Numbered from the stretch's first letter, positions 29,939-39,977 are shown. The stretch is DNA of 64,000 bases from Rickettsia hoogstraalii (GCF_000825685.1 NZ_CCXM01000001.1:62001-126000); one strand, 5' to 3'. A program made the numbers and translations. Notes: generated from the letters alone by a model not told the origin.

Positions 29939-30381
29939 AGTTTGTTAATTCTAATAATGTTCAATCTATCATTGACATTACCATGCAATCTTAAAATCAT
30001 CCACTGAAATCCAGAAACATATGAACCAGCAAGCAAATAATAAACCTTTAGGTTTATATATTGCGTGGTACTTTGTTTATGCAACAAGTACCAACCTCCT
30101 ATTCATTCCTTTTGTACATAGTTGATGAATAATCATCATCTTTAATTTGTTTTTGTTGATCTTAGTTTTGCTGGTTCGGTTAGGTATAGGGATTATCTTA
30201 ATTTTGAATGGCTTGTTATTCTACCAATATGTCAGACTTTACAAGCTTACAAGTTGTATCAAACATTAGTCTGTTTTAGAAAAAGTTTATAGAATTTCCT
30301 AGCACTTATAGTTATGAAGTTGACTTCCATAATTTATTGATGATTCATAATGATTATAATAATCATGAAAAAACTATCTAT
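29939..30381. other. Non-coding gap between relaxase and TraD_Ti remnant
   Basis: No convincing gene. A 34-codon hydrophobic frame starts at 30021 (MNQQANNKPLGLYIAWYF) and may be a remnant. In other conjugative elements oriT lies between divergent mobilisation genes, so this gap, upstream of both traA and traD_Ti, is the natural place for oriT; no nick site can be recognised by eye. Confidence 0.35.
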
Positions 30382-30638
30382 ATGGATAATGTCATAAAAC
30401 GTAGATTAAAATTAGAACAAAAAAAGCTCAAATTATTACTGAAGAAGCAAGACTTAAAATTCAAGGTTTAATTGAAATCGGCGGCTTAGTTGTTAAAGCT
30501 AAACTTGATGATTTACCCACTAACAGTTTACTAGGAGCTTTTGTTTCTTTAAAAGAAAAATTAATACAAAATCCTAATATCCAAGATCACTGGACTAAAA
30601 TCGGCAAAAATATTTTTGATAATCACGAATTAAGATAA
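30382..30638 (+). pseudogene. TraD_Ti-like conjugal transfer protein, frameshifted
   Basis: Small Ti-plasmid-type TraD family. MDNVIKRRLKLEQKK starts at 30382; one base is missing in the following A-run, after which AQIITEEARLKIQGLIEIGG and LVVKAKLDDLPTNSLLGAF run to 30638. The family consensus R+LIELGGLV.KAGL.D....LLGAL is recognisable. It is divergent from the relaxase gene, as in Ti-type and RAGE layouts. Confidence 0.72.
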
Positions 30639-30712
30639 TTTAATATTAATATCATATATAAAAATTTTTAATATTTAAATTAAGGAGTAGATAAATTGTA
30701 TATTATCTGATA

Positions 30713-32632
30713 CCATTATATGGTATTTAAAACAGTCAAGTAATGATAGAATATATTAAACATAATGAAGGAACATTTACTTCATTAACAACAGAACAAA
30801 AAAAAGCTGTAGGATTATTATCAATTGGAACATTTTTAGAATATTTTGATCTGATGCTATATGTTCATATGACAGTTTTATTAAATGAATTATTTTTTCC
30901 TAAGGCAGACCCTCATACTCAAGCTATTTACTCTGCTTTTGCATTTTGTTCTACTTATGTGATGAGGCCTGTTGGAGCCATAGTTTTTGGCTTAGTTGGT
31001 GACATAATTGGTCGTAAAGCAACTGTAATTATTACTACATTCTTAATGTCGTCTTCATGTCTTGCAATGGCGCTTGTCCCAACTTATGCTGAGAAAGGAC
31101 TCATTGCTACTGTGATAGTTATAACATGTCGTATTATTCAAGGTCTATCTTCTATGGGTGAAATAGTTGGAGCACAACTATACTTACTAGAAATAACAAA
31201 ACCTCCTATACAATATCCTATTGTTCTAATGACATCAGTATTTGCTAATTTAGGAGGAATGATAGCCTTAGCTGTTGCATCTTTAGTCACCTCATTTGGA
31301 TTTAATTGGCGTATAGCGTTTTTGCTTGGAACTATAATAGCAATTGTTGGAGCAGTTGCTAGAACTGCACTTCGAGAAACTCCTGAATTTGCTGATGCAA
31401 AACGCCGCGTTAAGAAAAATATTACTTTAATACAAAAAACTACAGATAATCCATTAAAAGATAATCTTATTTACAATGAAAGGGTCAATCTAAAAACAGC
31501 CTTCTTTTTATTATTAATATCATGTGGTTGGCCAATATGTTTTTATTTTACTTATATTTATTGTGGTGAAATTTTAAAAAATTCTTTTAATTTTACAGCA
31601 GGAGCAGTTATTCATCACAATTTTATTGTAGCAATAGTAAATTTTTGTGCTTATTTAATATTAACTTATTTAAGTTATATTATATACCCATTAAAAATTC
31701 TTAAGATTAAATTAGTAATATTTTTTATTTTTGCTCTCATTTGTCCTTATTTACTAAATAATATTACTACTTCTGTTCATTTGTTCTTAATTCAATCATT
31801 TGTAATGTTATTTTTTCTTAGTGCCAATCCAGCTATGCCAATTTTTCTAAAGTATTTTCCAGTTTTTAAACGTTTTAGAACAGCAAGTATAATTTTTGCT
31901 TTATCGACTGTTTCCATGAATATTATTATATCTTTTGGTCTTGTATATTTAACAAAATATTTTGGCCATTGGGGAATACAAATGATACTATTTCCAATAA
32001 TAATAGGATTTACACTTGGATTAAATTATTTCAATAATTTAGAAAAAAATAAAACATCATGTTTATTTTAGAAACAAAAATAGAAGAATTTATTTTAGAT
32101 AATTCAGATCTAAAAGATGTTCATGCTGCGACCATATTTGCTTTTGATGATAAAAAATTAACAACATCATTTTTTGGTAAAACACGATCTGAATCAGGTA
32201 AATCAGAAGAAAATAATAGCATTTGGATCAGTTTAGGATTTAAAAGTAATAATCATTATCAATGGACTACTCCAGAAAGAATCGTTTCACCGCAATATTT
32301 CCGTGATCATCATATCCCTCTAAAGCAAGATAATGGGATAATCAGTTGTGGAAATCCAGTAATTACTTTCTTGAATAATCAGTTACTCATTTTTAGTAAA
32401 ATTGGACCTTATCCAAGAACATGGAGTGGAATATTATCTCGTTCTTATGATCAGGGATTAACATGGCAAAAACCAGAACTATTACATGGTATTCTAGGAC
32501 CAGCACGTAATAAGCCACTAATTTATGAAAATAATATTTTATCTCCGTGTTCTCGAGAAAGTTGTATTGATGATTTTTCATATATAGAATATTCATCAGA
32601 TTTACATACATGGAATTTAAGTAATCCTATAT
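30713..32632. repeat. Long direct repeat, copy B of transporter/BNR block
   Basis: Intact counterpart of 7632-9431 (see that entry). Confidence 0.93.
30743..32071 (+). CDS. MFS transporter (ProP-like metabolite:H+ symporter family)
   Basis: 442-residue protein with about twelve hydrophobic segments. The MFS loop-2/3 signature is GLVGDIIGRKATVI, with RIIQGLSSMGEIVGAQLYL matching the motif of the proline/betaine (MHS) subfamily, and the second-half loop LRETPEFADAKRR. Substrate unknown; ProP-like carriers take up compatible solutes or organic acids with protons. The stop overlaps the start of the BNR gene by 13 bases. ProP-like genes are common RAGE cargo. Confidence 0.9.
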   Translation: MIEYIKHNEGTFTSLTTEQKKAVGLLSIGTFLEYFDLMLYVHMTVLLNELFFPKADPHTQAIYSAFAFCSTYVMRPVGAIVFGLVGDIIGRKATVIITTFLMSSSCLAMALVPTYAEKGLIATVIVITCRIIQGLSSMGEIVGAQLYLLEITKPPIQYPIVLMTSVFANLGGMIALAVASLVTSFGFNWRIAFLLGTIIAIVGAVARTALRETPEFADAKRRVKKNITLIQKTTDNPLKDNLIYNERVNLKTAFFLLLISCGWPICFYFTYIYCGEILKNSFNFTAGAVIHHNFIVAIVNFCAYLILTYLSYIIYPLKILKIKLVIFFIFALICPYLLNNITTSVHLFLIQSFVMLFFLSANPAMPIFLKYFPVFKRFRTASIIFALSTVSMNIIISFGLVYLTKYFGHWGIQMILFPIIIGFTLGLNYFNNLEKNKTSCLF

Positions 32633-33165
32633 TACCATCCAACCCTCAAATTTTTCAAAAAGGTTACAGAGGTTTTATACAACCAACTTTAGTTAGTAGT
32701 AATTTACCAAATAAAATCATAATGTTAGTAAGACCTAGAAAAACTGATTCCTTAATTTCTACTTACATACACAGATCAATATCTATAAATAAAGGAATAT
32801 ATTGGAGCAATTTAGAACCAGTAAATTTATTAAATCCTGATAGTGCTATTGATGCTATTAATTTAAGTAGTGACGCATTGCTACTTGCATATAATCGAGT
32901 AATCAATAATCATAAATCACGAAATATATTAAGTGTAGCTACATCCTATGATGAGGGGTTAAATTGGCACCCTATCACCATTAGAAATTCTATCTATCCT
33001 GAAGGGGATATAGAATATAGTAACATCCTGTCTGAAGAATATTCATATCCTGCTATTATTATGAGTCCTGATAACAATGAAATTCATGTAATATATACAT
33101 TTAATAGAATTAACCTAAAGCATAAAGTATTTCAATTACTACCAAAAAATCTACTCTATAAATAA
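32059..33165 (+). CDS. BNR-repeat (sialidase-fold) protein
   Basis: 368 residues with a six-bladed propeller build. Asp-boxes (S-x-D-x-G-x-x-W) are seen at about residues 129-136 (SYDQGLTW), 242-249 (SINKGIYW, degenerate) and 296-303 (SYDEGLNW). Between them GILGPARNKPLIYENNILSP resembles the BNR_2 family (G-P-x-x-N-K-P...). There is no signal peptide, so the product is probably cytosolic. The coupled transporter suggests it acts on an imported sugar or sugar acid; that is inference. A true exo-sialidase would need an Arg triad and Tyr/Glu pair, which cannot be assigned by eye. Confidence 0.82.
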   Translation: MFILETKIEEFILDNSDLKDVHAATIFAFDDKKLTTSFFGKTRSESGKSEENNSIWISLGFKSNNHYQWTTPERIVSPQYFRDHHIPLKQDNGIISCGNPVITFLNNQLLIFSKIGPYPRTWSGILSRSYDQGLTWQKPELLHGILGPARNKPLIYENNILSPCSRESCIDDFSYIEYSSDLHTWNLSNPILPSNPQIFQKGYRGFIQPTLVSSNLPNKIIMLVRPRKTDSLISTYIHRSISINKGIYWSNLEPVNLLNPDSAIDAINLSSDALLLAYNRVINNHKSRNILSVATSYDEGLNWHPITIRNSIYPEGDIEYSNILSEEYSYPAIIMSPDNNEIHVIYTFNRINLKHKVFQLLPKNLLYK

Positions 33166-33177
33166 TCAAGTAGTACG

Positions 33178-33885
33178 CTAAATTATATTTATAGCTTCAG
33201 TGTTGTGTTTAAAATAACTCCAAAATTTTCTAAGATTATTAGTGAATAATGTATTTTCCTTTACTCTATTGTTATGTGTAGCATTTAAACATAATCGATA
33301 AAAGTGTTTTTCTAATGATGAAATGCCCAAGTAAGGCATCAAAACAATAAAACTCATTAAAGTTTCATTTACAATTTTCTGAGCTTTTTCAGGAGATTTA
33401 GCACCTATTGTCTGTATATTATGCAGTCTATCAAATAACTTTATCAGAAGTACATCATGTTTCTTCTCTTTGTATAACATTTCTACCATTTCAGCAGAAC
33501 TAATCTTTATACCATTCTCCTTAATCCTCGTCAAATCCATTACTTGATTGGCTATATCCTCTCCAAATTCTTGTAATATTTTCTCCTTGGTAAGTTCTGT
33601 ATCCTCTATAGTATCATGCAATATACTAGTAACTAGTATATCTGTTCTAAATAAGTAATCTGATATCATATATGCTACTTCTATCGGATGTGAATAAAAT
33701 GGTTCTCCTGATTGACGCATCTGACTACCATGATATTTCTTAGCATAGTATATAGCTTTCTTTACCTCCAATACACCCACTGGTGGTACTTTTACTACAC
33801 TATTTAAATATATTACTTTATCTAATAACTTCTTAGCATAAATACATATCTCAAAATTTGTTTGATAACCTTCTATCTTTTTCAT
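33178..33885 (-). CDS. spoT: Second SpoT-like (p)ppGpp hydrolase (HD domain)
   Basis: 235 residues with the same order as the gene at 12389: YHGSQMRQSGEPFYSHPIEV, SILHDTIEDT, LIKLFDRLHNIQTIGAKSPE. Here the HD motif is followed by TIEDT, closer to canonical SpoT than the CIEDT of the other copy. No synthetase domain is nearby. It runs convergently towards the BNR gene, with 12 bases between. It would remove (p)ppGpp. Confidence 0.9.
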   Translation of the reverse strand: MKKIEGYQTNFEICIYAKKLLDKVIYLNSVVKVPPVGVLEVKKAIYYAKKYHGSQMRQSGEPFYSHPIEVAYMISDYLFRTDILVTSILHDTIEDTELTKEKILQEFGEDIANQVMDLTRIKENGIKISSAEMVEMLYKEKKHDVLLIKLFDRLHNIQTIGAKSPEKAQKIVNETLMSFIVLMPYLGISSLEKHFYRLCLNATHNNRVKENTLFTNNLRKFWSYFKHNTEAINII

Positions 33886-33910
33886 TAATGCTTATTAATT
33901 ATTTTTAATA

Positions 33911-34175
33911 CTTTTTACCTCAGTACAGGACAAAGAGATTAACAAACCCGAGTTGCTAATTAATTTATAAGAGCAGAGCTAGATTTTATGAACGTTTGAG
34001 GTTAATTTTAACATTAAAACACTCAATAAAAACTATATTTTTAGAAATATTTTTGTATTAAAAATGTTTTAGTATCGAGTCTCACATGGAATCAGCTTTA
34101 AATATAGCTTTTGCCAGTATAATTAATTGGCAACTCGGGTTTGTTAATCTCTTTGTCCTGTACTGAGCTTTTTAC
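33911..34175. mobile_element. 249-bp MITE-like element with 47-bp inverted ends
   Basis: Inverted ends begin CTCAGTACAGGACAAAGAGA (33919) and end TCTCTTTGTCCTGTACTGAG (34167), pairing over 47 bases with one mismatch. Identical 8-bp direct repeats CTTTTTAC (33911-33918 and 34168-34175) flank it, as a target-site duplication. The interior of about 155 bases is non-coding and AT-rich. No transposase with such ends is seen in the window. Confidence 0.8.
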
Positions 34176-34333
34176 CTAACTTTTCCAATCCTATACTTTT
34201 TGTATCGCTTGTTATATATACAATATTATTAATTTGTAATAATATAACCTACCTTTAGATATACACTCGCTACATACAAAATCCTGAGCGTCCTCACAAT
34301 CGTGATCATTGTTTACTATACTAGGAGATAAGG

Positions 34334-34410
34334 TGGTGGGTGATAGAGGGATCGAACCTCTGACCTTTACGATGTCAACGTAATGCTCTAACCAACTGAG
34401 CTAATCACCC
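34334..34410 (-). tRNA. tRNA-Val (GAC)
   Basis: Folds as a complete cloverleaf: acceptor GGGTGAT/ATCACCC, D-stem GCTC/GAGC, anticodon stem TTACG/CGTAA with loop TTGACAT (anticodon GAC), T-stem AGAGG/CCTCT with loop TTCGATC, and an encoded CCA. 74 bases without CCA. The 3' half is duplicated at 17303-17348, marking it as the integration target of the mobile element. Confidence 0.96.
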
Positions 34411-34577
34411 TTAGAGCCTATCAGTAAATAAATTTTAATTAGTAATTAAAGAGCTTTTTTAGCGAAAATTAATAAGATTTTTGTAGGAATAGTTATTCAT
34501 ATTTCAAAAAAATCTTATAATTTGCAGCAAAAAAGAATTAAATTATCGGTTAAAATTTATTTACTGATAGGCTCTAA
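34411..34577. repeat. 167-bp nested palindromic element, copy 1
   Basis: Outer arms of 28 bases (starting TTAGAGCCTATCAGTAAATA) are perfectly complementary. Inside lies a core of about 75 bases (ATTAATAAGATTTTTGTAGG ... CAAAAAAATCTTATAATTTG) that recurs at 42668-42835 and, inverted, at 44002-44167. It begins at the base next to the tRNA-Val 5' end. Confidence 0.85.
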
Positions 34578-34669
34578 TAATTTTAAATTCTATATTTATT
34601 GCATAATGTACTAGATTTCAAGCTTTATTTCCATTATTTATAATATTTTATTATTTAGTCTATAATTTT

Positions 34670-35329
34670 ATGGTGGATTTAAAAACTAAAGCATTTGATA
34701 TTTCTAAAAATTTTACTATTTCTCTTGACGGTCCTGCTGCTTCAGGTAAAGGGACTATCGGTTTAATATTGGCAAAAAATTTTTCTCTTAAATATTTTCA
34801 GTCAAGTATTGTTTATAGGCAGCTTGCTTTTGACTGTATTAATCAAAAAATAGATGTCACTGATATAGATGAGGTGATTGCTTTATCTAAAGAATTAAAG
34901 CTCGATAATAATTTTGACTTAGAAAATGAGGATATAGGGAATATAGCCTCGCAAATTGCCGTAATAAGCGAAGTTAGAAATAATCTAAATAAATATCTGA
35001 TTAATCTAGTAAAAACAACGCCAAGAATCATTATGGAGGGTAGGGATATAGGTACCGTTGTTGCACCTGACGCCGATTTAAAGATTTTTATCACTGCAAA
35101 TCCTCAAATTAGGGCTGAAAGACGATATAAGCAGTTGCAAGCAAAAGGAAAAACATGTATACTCGATGAGATTTTACGGCAAATAATTTTGCGAGATAAA
35201 AGAGATAAAGAGCGAAAAGCCGCACCGTTATTACCGGCTTCAGGTGCTTTAATTATCGATACTTCAGAGCTTTCGGCTATAGAAGTCGTAGAAGAAGTAA
35301 CAAATTACATAAAGAATAAAATAACTTGA
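34670..35329 (+). CDS. cmk: Cytidylate kinase
   Basis: Phosphorylates CMP/dCMP with ATP. P-loop [11 protein letters not shown] near residue 22, the CMP-binding region [11 protein letters not shown] and the conserved [20 protein letters not shown] followed by RAERR. 219 residues is normal length. It precedes rpsA, as in many bacteria. Confidence 0.95.
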   Translation: MVDLKTKAFDISKNFTISLDGPAASGKGTIGLILAKNFSLKYFQSSIVYRQLAFDCINQKIDVTDIDEVIALSKELKLDNNFDLENEDIGNIASQIAVISEVRNNLNKYLINLVKTTPRIIMEGRDIGTVVAPDADLKIFITANPQIRAERRYKQLQAKGKTCILDEILRQIILRDKRDKERKAAPLLPASGALIIDTSELSAIEVVEEVTNYIKNKIT

Positions 35330-35424
35330 AAAAGTGCTAAGTTATTTTATTCGATTTTATGGCGTTGTTGCGTGGCTAGTATGTTTATTGCCGCTTTTAG
35401 CGGCGTTGTTGCATAGCTCGTTTA

Positions 35425-35548
35425 TGTCATTCCCGCGAAAGCGGGAATCCAGTAAAACATATAAAAAACTTATTTTTTTATTAAATATGTAACTTCTATA
35501 TCAATATTGAAGTTATTTTTCGGATTCCCGCCTACGCGGGAATGACAT
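35425..35548. repeat. Palindromic repeat, GTCATTCCCGCG family
   Basis: TGTCATTCCCGCGAAAGCGG opens and CCTACGCGGGAATGACA closes the unit between cmk and rpsA. It is a family distinct from the GCAATGACG repeats; a related copy is at 56209-56342. The flanks (35360-35424 and 35549-35630) contain partial GCGTTGTTGC-type repeats. No gene is present in 35330-35697. Confidence 0.8.
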
Positions 35549-35697
35549 CGAGCGGTTTTTTTGAGTCAGACAACAACGCCCTTTTAGCTAGGAATGACAT
35601 AAAACGCTTTTTTTAGCCATGCAGCAGCATCCAATTTTATTAACCCTTTAAAAAATCTTATTAGCCTAAGCACTTTAGCTAATATTACGAGAAAAAT

Positions 35698-37401
35698 ATG
35701 TCAATAAAACTAAAACAACGATTTGTTCCACAACTTGCAGCAATTAATCACGAATTTGAAGAAGATTTTTCTAAAATGCTTGAAACCGTTGATACAAGTC
35801 ATATAAAAGAAAAAACGGTAGTTAAAGGTCAAGTAATCGAAATAAAAAACGATATGGTTATTGTTGACGTTGGATTAAAAAATGAAGGTAGAATACCTAA
35901 GTCTGAATTTTTAGCTTTACCTGAAGTTGGGGACGTAGTTGAAGTTTTCATCGAGAAAATTGAGGGACGTAACGGCAGAACGATATTGAGCCGTGAAAAA
36001 GCAGTTAAAGAAGAATTATGGGGACAACTAGAAATCATGTACTCCAAGGGTGAATTTGTCGACGGTACGATTTTCGGTCGTGTGAAAGGAGGCTTTACCG
36101 TGGATTTATCCGGTGTAGTAGCATTCTTACCGGGAAGCCAAGTTGACATTAGACCTATTAAAGATCCTACTTCTATAATGAATATTAAGCAACCGTTTAA
36201 AATTTTAAGCATGGATAAAAAGCTTGGTAATATAGTAGTTTCAAGAAGAGCTATTTTAGAAGAATCACGTTCCGAAGCTAGAGATGAGATGCTATCTAAA
36301 ATTAAAGAGGGCATGGTGTTAAAAGGAACCGTAAAAAACATTACTGATTACGGTGCATTTATCGATCTTGGAAGTGTTGACGGTTTATTACATTTAACCG
36401 ATATTTCTTGGGGAAGAGTTAACCATCCTTCAGAAGTATTAGAATTTAACCAAAAGGTTAAAGTAATGGTTATTAAATTTGATGAAAAAACCAAAAGAAT
36501 ATCTCTTGGTATAAAACAACTTGATTCTAACCCATGGGAAGCAATTAAAGAAGAATTCCCCGTCGGCAAAAAAATGACCGGTAAAGTTACAAATTTTGCT
36601 GATTACGGCGTATTTATAGAATTAAGAGACGGACTTGAGGGACTTGTTCATTCAAGCGAAATTAGTTGGTTAAAATCTAATCAAAACCCTAGAAAAACGC
36701 TAACTATAGGGCAAGAAGTAGAATTCGTAGTTTTAGAGGTCGATACTGAAAAGCATCGTGTTTCCTTAAGTATTAAACAATGCCAAGAAAATCCTTTAAT
36801 AAAGTTCGCTGAAAATAATCCTGTCGGTACTATAATTAAAGCACCGATTAGAAATATTACGGATTTCAGTATTTTTGTTGCACTCGGTAATAATATCGAC
36901 GGCATGATTCATGAAGGTGATATTAGCTGGGAAGATAAGGGAACAGATCTATTAAAATCATACAAGAAAGGTGACGAAATAGAATGCAAAGTTCTAGCCA
37001 TTAATATTGAAAAAGAACAAGTTAGCTTAGGTATAAAACAATTGTCGCCTAATCCATATCAAGAAATCAGTGACGAATATAAAAAAGGCACAATAGTTAA
37101 AGCCCTTATAACTGAAATTAAAGATGATGGACTCGAAGTACTATTAAACAATAAAGTAGCAGGTTTTATTAAAAAAGCTGAATTATCTGATGAAAAAGAC
37201 GAGCAGAAACCTGAAATGTTTAAAATAGAAGAAGAAATAGAAGCAAAAGTTACTTCTATTGAGAAATCCGGTAGAATTTTATTATCGGTAAAAGCTCATA
37301 AAATAGCAGAACGTCAAAAAGCTCTCAAAGAATATGGTTCTAGTGATAATACCACCAATATGGGAGATATACTTGCTAATGCTTTAGAAGATAAGAAGTA
37401 A
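35698..37401 (+). CDS. rpsA: 30S ribosomal protein S1
   Basis: 567 residues with six S1 RNA-binding domains; the best are [20 protein letters not shown] and [20 protein letters not shown], each ending with an H-x-S/D-(I/E)-SW motif ([20 protein letters not shown]). It tethers mRNA to the small subunit. Length and domain number are normal. It follows cmk across a repeat-rich gap. Confidence 0.97.
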   Translation: MSIKLKQRFVPQLAAINHEFEEDFSKMLETVDTSHIKEKTVVKGQVIEIKNDMVIVDVGLKNEGRIPKSEFLALPEVGDVVEVFIEKIEGRNGRTILSREKAVKEELWGQLEIMYSKGEFVDGTIFGRVKGGFTVDLSGVVAFLPGSQVDIRPIKDPTSIMNIKQPFKILSMDKKLGNIVVSRRAILEESRSEARDEMLSKIKEGMVLKGTVKNITDYGAFIDLGSVDGLLHLTDISWGRVNHPSEVLEFNQKVKVMVIKFDEKTKRISLGIKQLDSNPWEAIKEEFPVGKKMTGKVTNFADYGVFIELRDGLEGLVHSSEISWLKSNQNPRKTLTIGQEVEFVVLEVDTEKHRVSLSIKQCQENPLIKFAENNPVGTIIKAPIRNITDFSIFVALGNNIDGMIHEGDISWEDKGTDLLKSYKKGDEIECKVLAINIEKEQVSLGIKQLSPNPYQEISDEYKKGTIVKALITEIKDDGLEVLLNNKVAGFIKKAELSDEKDEQKPEMFKIEEEIEAKVTSIEKSGRILLSVKAHKIAERQKALKEYGSSDNTTNMGDILANALEDKK

Positions 37402-37445
37402 GCAATCATCACTGCGAGCAGGCTTTGCCCGCGTGGATATATCAT

Positions 37446-37567
37446 CGTCATTGCGAGCGACCGTAGGGAGCGTGGCAATCCAGTAAAAATAATTAAAAAA
37501 ATTCTGTAAATCAGAATTTTTAACTGGATTGCTTCGTCAAAACTTACAGTTTTTCCTCGCAATGACG
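37446..37567. repeat. Rickettsia palindromic repeat (GCAATGACG family)
   Basis: Copy between rpsA and clpP, with the central TTCTGTAAATCAGAATTTTT hairpin. A partial arm lies just before it (37411-37440). Confidence 0.85.
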
Positions 37568-37602
37568 AAACATCATATAATCAATTTCAGGAGAAAATAT
37601 TA

Positions 37603-38208
37603 ATGTCGTATGTACCGATAGTAATTGAACAAACATCATGCGGTGAACGTGCTTATGATATATATTCAAGATTGCTAAAAGAACGTATAATCTTTGTATG
37701 TAGTACTGTTGAAGATAATATGGCAAACTTAATCGTTGCACAATTATTGTTTCTTGAAGCAGAAAATCCTAAAAAAGATATATATATATATATAAATTCT
37801 CCTGGAGGAGTTGTAACTGCAGGGCTTGCTATTTATGATACAATGCAATATATAAAACCTAAAGTAGCTACATTATGTATAGGTCAAGCTTGTTCTATGG
37901 GTTCACTTTTACTTTGCGGAGGCGAGAAGGGAATGCGTTATAGTTTACCTCATAGCCGTATTATGATCCATCAACCGTCAGGAGGTTATAAAGGACAAGC
38001 TACCGATATAGAAATTCACGCTCAAGAAACCCTAAAAATCAAAAGGTTACTTAACGAATTGTATAGTAAACATACTGGACAAGAGTTAAAACATATCGAA
38101 AAAAGTATGGAACGTGATAATTTCATGTCACCGGAAGAAGCAAAGAAATTTGGAATAATCGATAATATAATTTCTTCTAGAGATGCTATGACAATGTCAG
38201 CAAAATAA
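37603..38208 (+). CDS. clpP: ATP-dependent Clp protease proteolytic subunit
   Basis: Serine protease that forms the tetradecameric ClpP chamber. The catalytic Ser is in [15 protein letters not shown], His in [15 protein letters not shown], and the Asp follows in the [19 protein letters not shown] stretch. 201 residues is normal length. A repeat ends 35 bases upstream; AGGAGAA precedes the ATG. Confidence 0.97.
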   Translation: MSYVPIVIEQTSCGERAYDIYSRLLKERIIFVCSTVEDNMANLIVAQLLFLEAENPKKDIYIYINSPGGVVTAGLAIYDTMQYIKPKVATLCIGQACSMGSLLLCGGEKGMRYSLPHSRIMIHQPSGGYKGQATDIEIHAQETLKIKRLLNELYSKHTGQELKHIEKSMERDNFMSPEEAKKFGIIDNIISSRDAMTMSAK

Positions 38209-38238
38209 AGAATTGGTATTGCTAACTAAATATAGATT

Positions 38239-38358
38239 CGTCATTGCGAAGCCACGAAGTGGCTGTGGTAATCCAGAAAAATAATAAAAAGTGCTAATTC
38301 TAATATTTTCTTACTGGATTGCTTAGTCAAAAATTTTAATTTTTTCGTAGCTCAGACG
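38239..38358. repeat. Degenerate palindromic repeat after clpP
   Basis: CGTCATTGCGAAGCCACGAAGTGG opens a decayed copy whose closing arm reads only TTTTTTCGTAGCTCAGACG. The inner ATCCAG/CTGGAT stem remains. Confidence 0.65.
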
Positions 38359-38466
38359 TTAATTGCTAATTAATCTATACTTAGTTAGCAATGCTTAAAG
38401 AATTTTATAAAAAAATCTTATAGATTTAGTTTTATTATTATAGTATAAGAGAATTAATTTGTTATT

Positions 38467-38542
38467 GGGGTCATAGCTCAGTTGGTAGAGTGCTTGAATG
38501 GCATTCAAGAGGTCGAGGGTTCGATTCCCTCTGGCTCCACCA
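38467..38542 (+). tRNA. tRNA-Ala (GGC)
   Basis: Acceptor GGGGTCA/TGGCTCC, D-arm GCTCAGTTGGTAGAGT, anticodon stem CTTGA/TCAAG with loop ATGGCAT (anticodon GGC), T-arm GAGGGTTCGATTCCCTC and an encoded CCA. 76 bases. Confidence 0.95.
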
Positions 38543-38662
38543 TGTCTTATTTCTATTTCAATTTATAAACACTTCAAACAGTAAACATATTATACACTAA
38601 GGACTTTATTCCTTTTTAGATTAGCTTTAACTTACTTAGTGAATTAATTAAGAGGCTATAAA

Positions 38663-39126
38663 ATGAATAAAGTAATTACACAATTATCAGAAATTAAATT
38701 AGTCGGTATTACAGCCCGCGCACCTCAAACGCCGCAGAAATGAACGCTGATACTGCAAAAATAGGGACAACAATGCAGCAATTTTTTGCAGGCAAATTAC
38801 AAGATAAAATCCTAAATAGAAAAACTCCGGAAAAAATTTTTGCAGTTTATACAAATTATGAGAGCGATGTTACCGGGGAATATACTTACTTTCTTGGAGA
38901 AGAAGTTACTTCTTTTGAGAATATAGATAAAGAATTTTCAACTCTTACTATTCCAATGCAAACTTATGCAAAATTTACATCAGGTCCCGATCAAATGCCT
39001 AAAGTCGTTATTGATATGTGGCAAAAAATATGGAATATGAATACGGCAATGTTAGAAGGTGAAAGAGCTTACATAGCTGACTTTGAAATATATGATGAAA
39101 GAAGTAGTGATTTAAAAATGCTATAG
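38663..39126 (+). pseudogene. GyrI-like (AraC effector-binding) domain protein, frameshifted
   Basis: The N-terminus from ATG 38663 (MNKVITQLSEIKLVGITAR) shifts frame near 38718: one lost base would join it to TSNAAEMNADTAKIGTTMQQ, and the frame then runs to 39126. The wording IFAVYTNYESDVTGEYTYFL followed by GEEV is that of GyrI-like/effector-binding domains, which bind small molecules. The intact protein would have about 155 residues. Confidence 0.72.
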
Positions 39127-39161
39127 TTGATATTTATATTGGTATTAAAAATACTTAACAG

Positions 39162-39977
39162 TTAAACTAGGCTATATGCTTTATCGGCAAGTTTCAAAAA
39201 TAACTCATTTTCTATTCTATCCTCAAGATTCCAACAGATAGCTAACATAAGCTGGACAAAATACCAGCTTCTAACCTCTTGTAATTTAAAGACAAAATAA
39301 TTTGCTACAAATTCGGTATCTTTCTCTATATCCATAATAAATGCACATACTTCATTTATAGGATATCCAATTACTCCTTTAGGGTCAATTACTACCCAAT
39401 GCTTACCATTTTGTAATATATTCTCATGATGTAAATCACCGTGAAGTAAAATTTGAGGCTCAGTATTTTGAAGAAGCTCATCTCTCAATTTTCTTGCCTT
39501 TTGTAAGTAAGTTTTAGGCAAATCCCATTCTTTATCCAAAGCTTTCAGCTGATCCTTGATATTAGGGAAGTGATGAATTTCTGGTATAGATGCTCTGTGC
39601 AGCTTGCTCATAACAGAACAAGCTATAGCAATTTTGTTATCTGATGAATATTCTTTTGAAATACCAGGAACGGCTCGCTCAAGCAGTAAAACTTTATCTT
39701 TTTGGGCTAGAATAGTTGCAGCACCAAACCCTGAAAAAACTTTTAAAGCCTCCGCTTCGTTTGTTAGGTCTTTAGCAGTAAAGCTTAGCTTCAGTATAAT
39801 AGGCTTATTATTTTGATAACCAGATAAAACATAATTGAAAGATAAATTATCTATAGGCTTAAGGTTAGACAAGTTCTATTCTTGAGCTAATTTTGATACA
39901 ATTTTCGGTAGTTTTTCAAGCCAGATTTCCCCTTGCTCTTTATATATACTAATTATATTATTTCTAAATCTATCCAT
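39162..39977 (-). pseudogene. Aminoglycoside/streptomycin phosphotransferase-like protein, amber-interrupted
   Basis: APH(6)-type kinase fold. LLHGDLHHENILQNGKHWVV is the catalytic HGDLHxxN loop, followed by IDPKGVIGYPINEV with the metal-binding Asp. The N-terminus from ATG 39977 (MDRFRNNIISIYKEQGEIWL) runs to a TAG at 39876-39878, just before NLSNLKPIDNLSFNYVL, where family members often have Trp (TGG); a G-to-A change would explain it. Downstream 236 residues are open. Whether it ever conferred resistance cannot be told. Confidence 0.8.
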
